This document shows positions 6,439 through 6,802 of a stretch of 6,802 nt of DNA, piece by piece. Both the position numbers and the translations under genes were made by a program. Each line of letters opens with the position of its first letter. Position 1 is the first letter of the stretch. Source of the stretch: an uncultured Erysipelotrichaceae bacterium (lineage in GTDB: Bacteria; Bacillota_I; Bacilli_A; Erysipelotrichales; Coprobacillaceae); the NCBI GenBank assembly GCA_900550005.1, contig URQL01000091.1:1-6802 (forward strand). The letters run 5' to 3'. Under the pieces are notes generated by a model. The model searched no databases and was not told the DNA's origin. It worked only from the letters and a program-made list of their open reading frames with translations.

Positions 6439-6802
6439 AACTCATCCTCCCTTAAGATCAGACTCTTACTTTGTTTTTGAATTGCATGAACAGCTAATAA
6501 AATCGTTAAACATGAAACAATGATCAATACCCCTAAAATAAAGAAATAGCTAAAAAAAGGAATTGAAGTCCCCAATTTAAAAGTTTGATGCGTTGGGATA
6601 CAAATAAAGTTCACTAAACTAGCATCAATTTGTTTTTCAATAAATCGATTCAAAAAAAGACGAACAAATAAAAAGAAAACAAAAGAAAAAATAAAACTTA
6701 CTAAACTTATTCCATTAGCTTCTAATAAATACATTGAATAAATTTCCTTAGGTGAAAAACCAAATAATTCTAAAATAACAAACTGTTTTCTTTTTTGTAA
6801 TA
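6432..6802 (-). CDS. FtsX-type ABC transporter permease, C-terminal part (runs off right edge)
   Basis: The frame is open to the window edge, so the true start lies outside; the internal ATG at 6732-6734 is not the start. The visible 122 residues begin LQKRKQFVILELFGFSPKEI, the loop after TM2 in FtsX/MacB permeases, whose usual pattern is R+xxIxxLxxLGxSxxxI. A membrane segment follows (about 29-49), then a soluble loop with IPTHQTFKLG, then a last membrane segment (about 83-105) and a basic cytoplasmic tail. No ATPase motifs are in view; if upstream sequence lacks them this is a dedicated permease served by the ATPase of the next gene. The stop (TAG, 6432-6434) overlaps that gene's ATG (6436-6438) in an ATGTTAG arrangement, which indicates translational coupling and probable joint assembly. 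Confidence 0.82.
   Translation of the reverse strand, partial: LQKRKQFVILELFGFSPKEIYSMYLLEANGISLVSFIFSFVFFLFVRLFLNRFIEKQIDASLVNFICIPTHQTFKLGTSIPFFSYFFILGVLIIVSCLTILLAVHAIQKQSKSLILREDELC

Noticed and set aside
6432..6734. ATG at 6732-6734 as the start of the permease
   Set aside because: The frame stays open to the right edge and the 22 residues before it match the conserved FtsX loop, so the gene starts outside the window.
1..6802. CRISPR array, tRNA or rRNA gene, insertion sequence or transposase
   Set aside because: No regularly spaced repeats, no tRNA-like cloverleaf and no transposase-like frame were seen on either strand. The only tRNA-related element is the T-box leader.

Overview
The window looks like chromosomal DNA of a low-GC Gram-positive bacterium (Bacillota). 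The DNA is AT-rich, genes have strong GGAGG-type ribosome binding sites, leuS is preceded by a T-box leader, and there is a MacB-like ABC system with no sign of an outer-membrane partner. A gut Erysipelotrichia-type organism would fit, but that is a guess from general protein character. Tryptophan in leuS is encoded by TGG and TGA acts as a stop, so the standard code applies. Every gene is on the minus strand except one LysR fragment.

Right half (about 1880-6802), intact: reading leftwards on the minus strand, an FtsX-type permease that enters from the window edge overlaps by 7 nt a MacB-like ATPase-permease fusion. The two probably form one ABC machine. Only 12 nt after that gene comes a predicted promoter, then a leucine-specific T-box leader (CUC specifier, U facing the tRNA discriminator base, mutually exclusive antiterminator and terminator), then leuS for leucyl-tRNA synthetase, closed by a perfect intrinsic terminator. 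No convincing terminator separates the ABC operon from the T-box unit.

Left half (1 to about 1840), mostly gene debris: a LysR regulator that has lost its DNA-binding half (plus strand) abuts, 5' end to 5' end, a family 1 glycoside hydrolase (6-phospho-beta-glucosidase type) that has lost both ends and carries an internal stop. The arrangement suggests one deletion through a divergent regulator/target pair. Beyond a terminator lies a small operon: an intact 71-residue XRE-type helix-turn-helix protein with a clear promoter and repeated AGATGAG boxes, translationally tied to a DUF262 (GmrSD-like) gene that stops after 57 residues. A response regulator gene then begins and runs off the left edge.

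No clearly new system is visible. The points most worth a second look are the XRE/DUF262 remnant with its candidate operator repeats, the head-to-head pseudogene junction, and possible read-through from the ABC operon into the leuS T-box.
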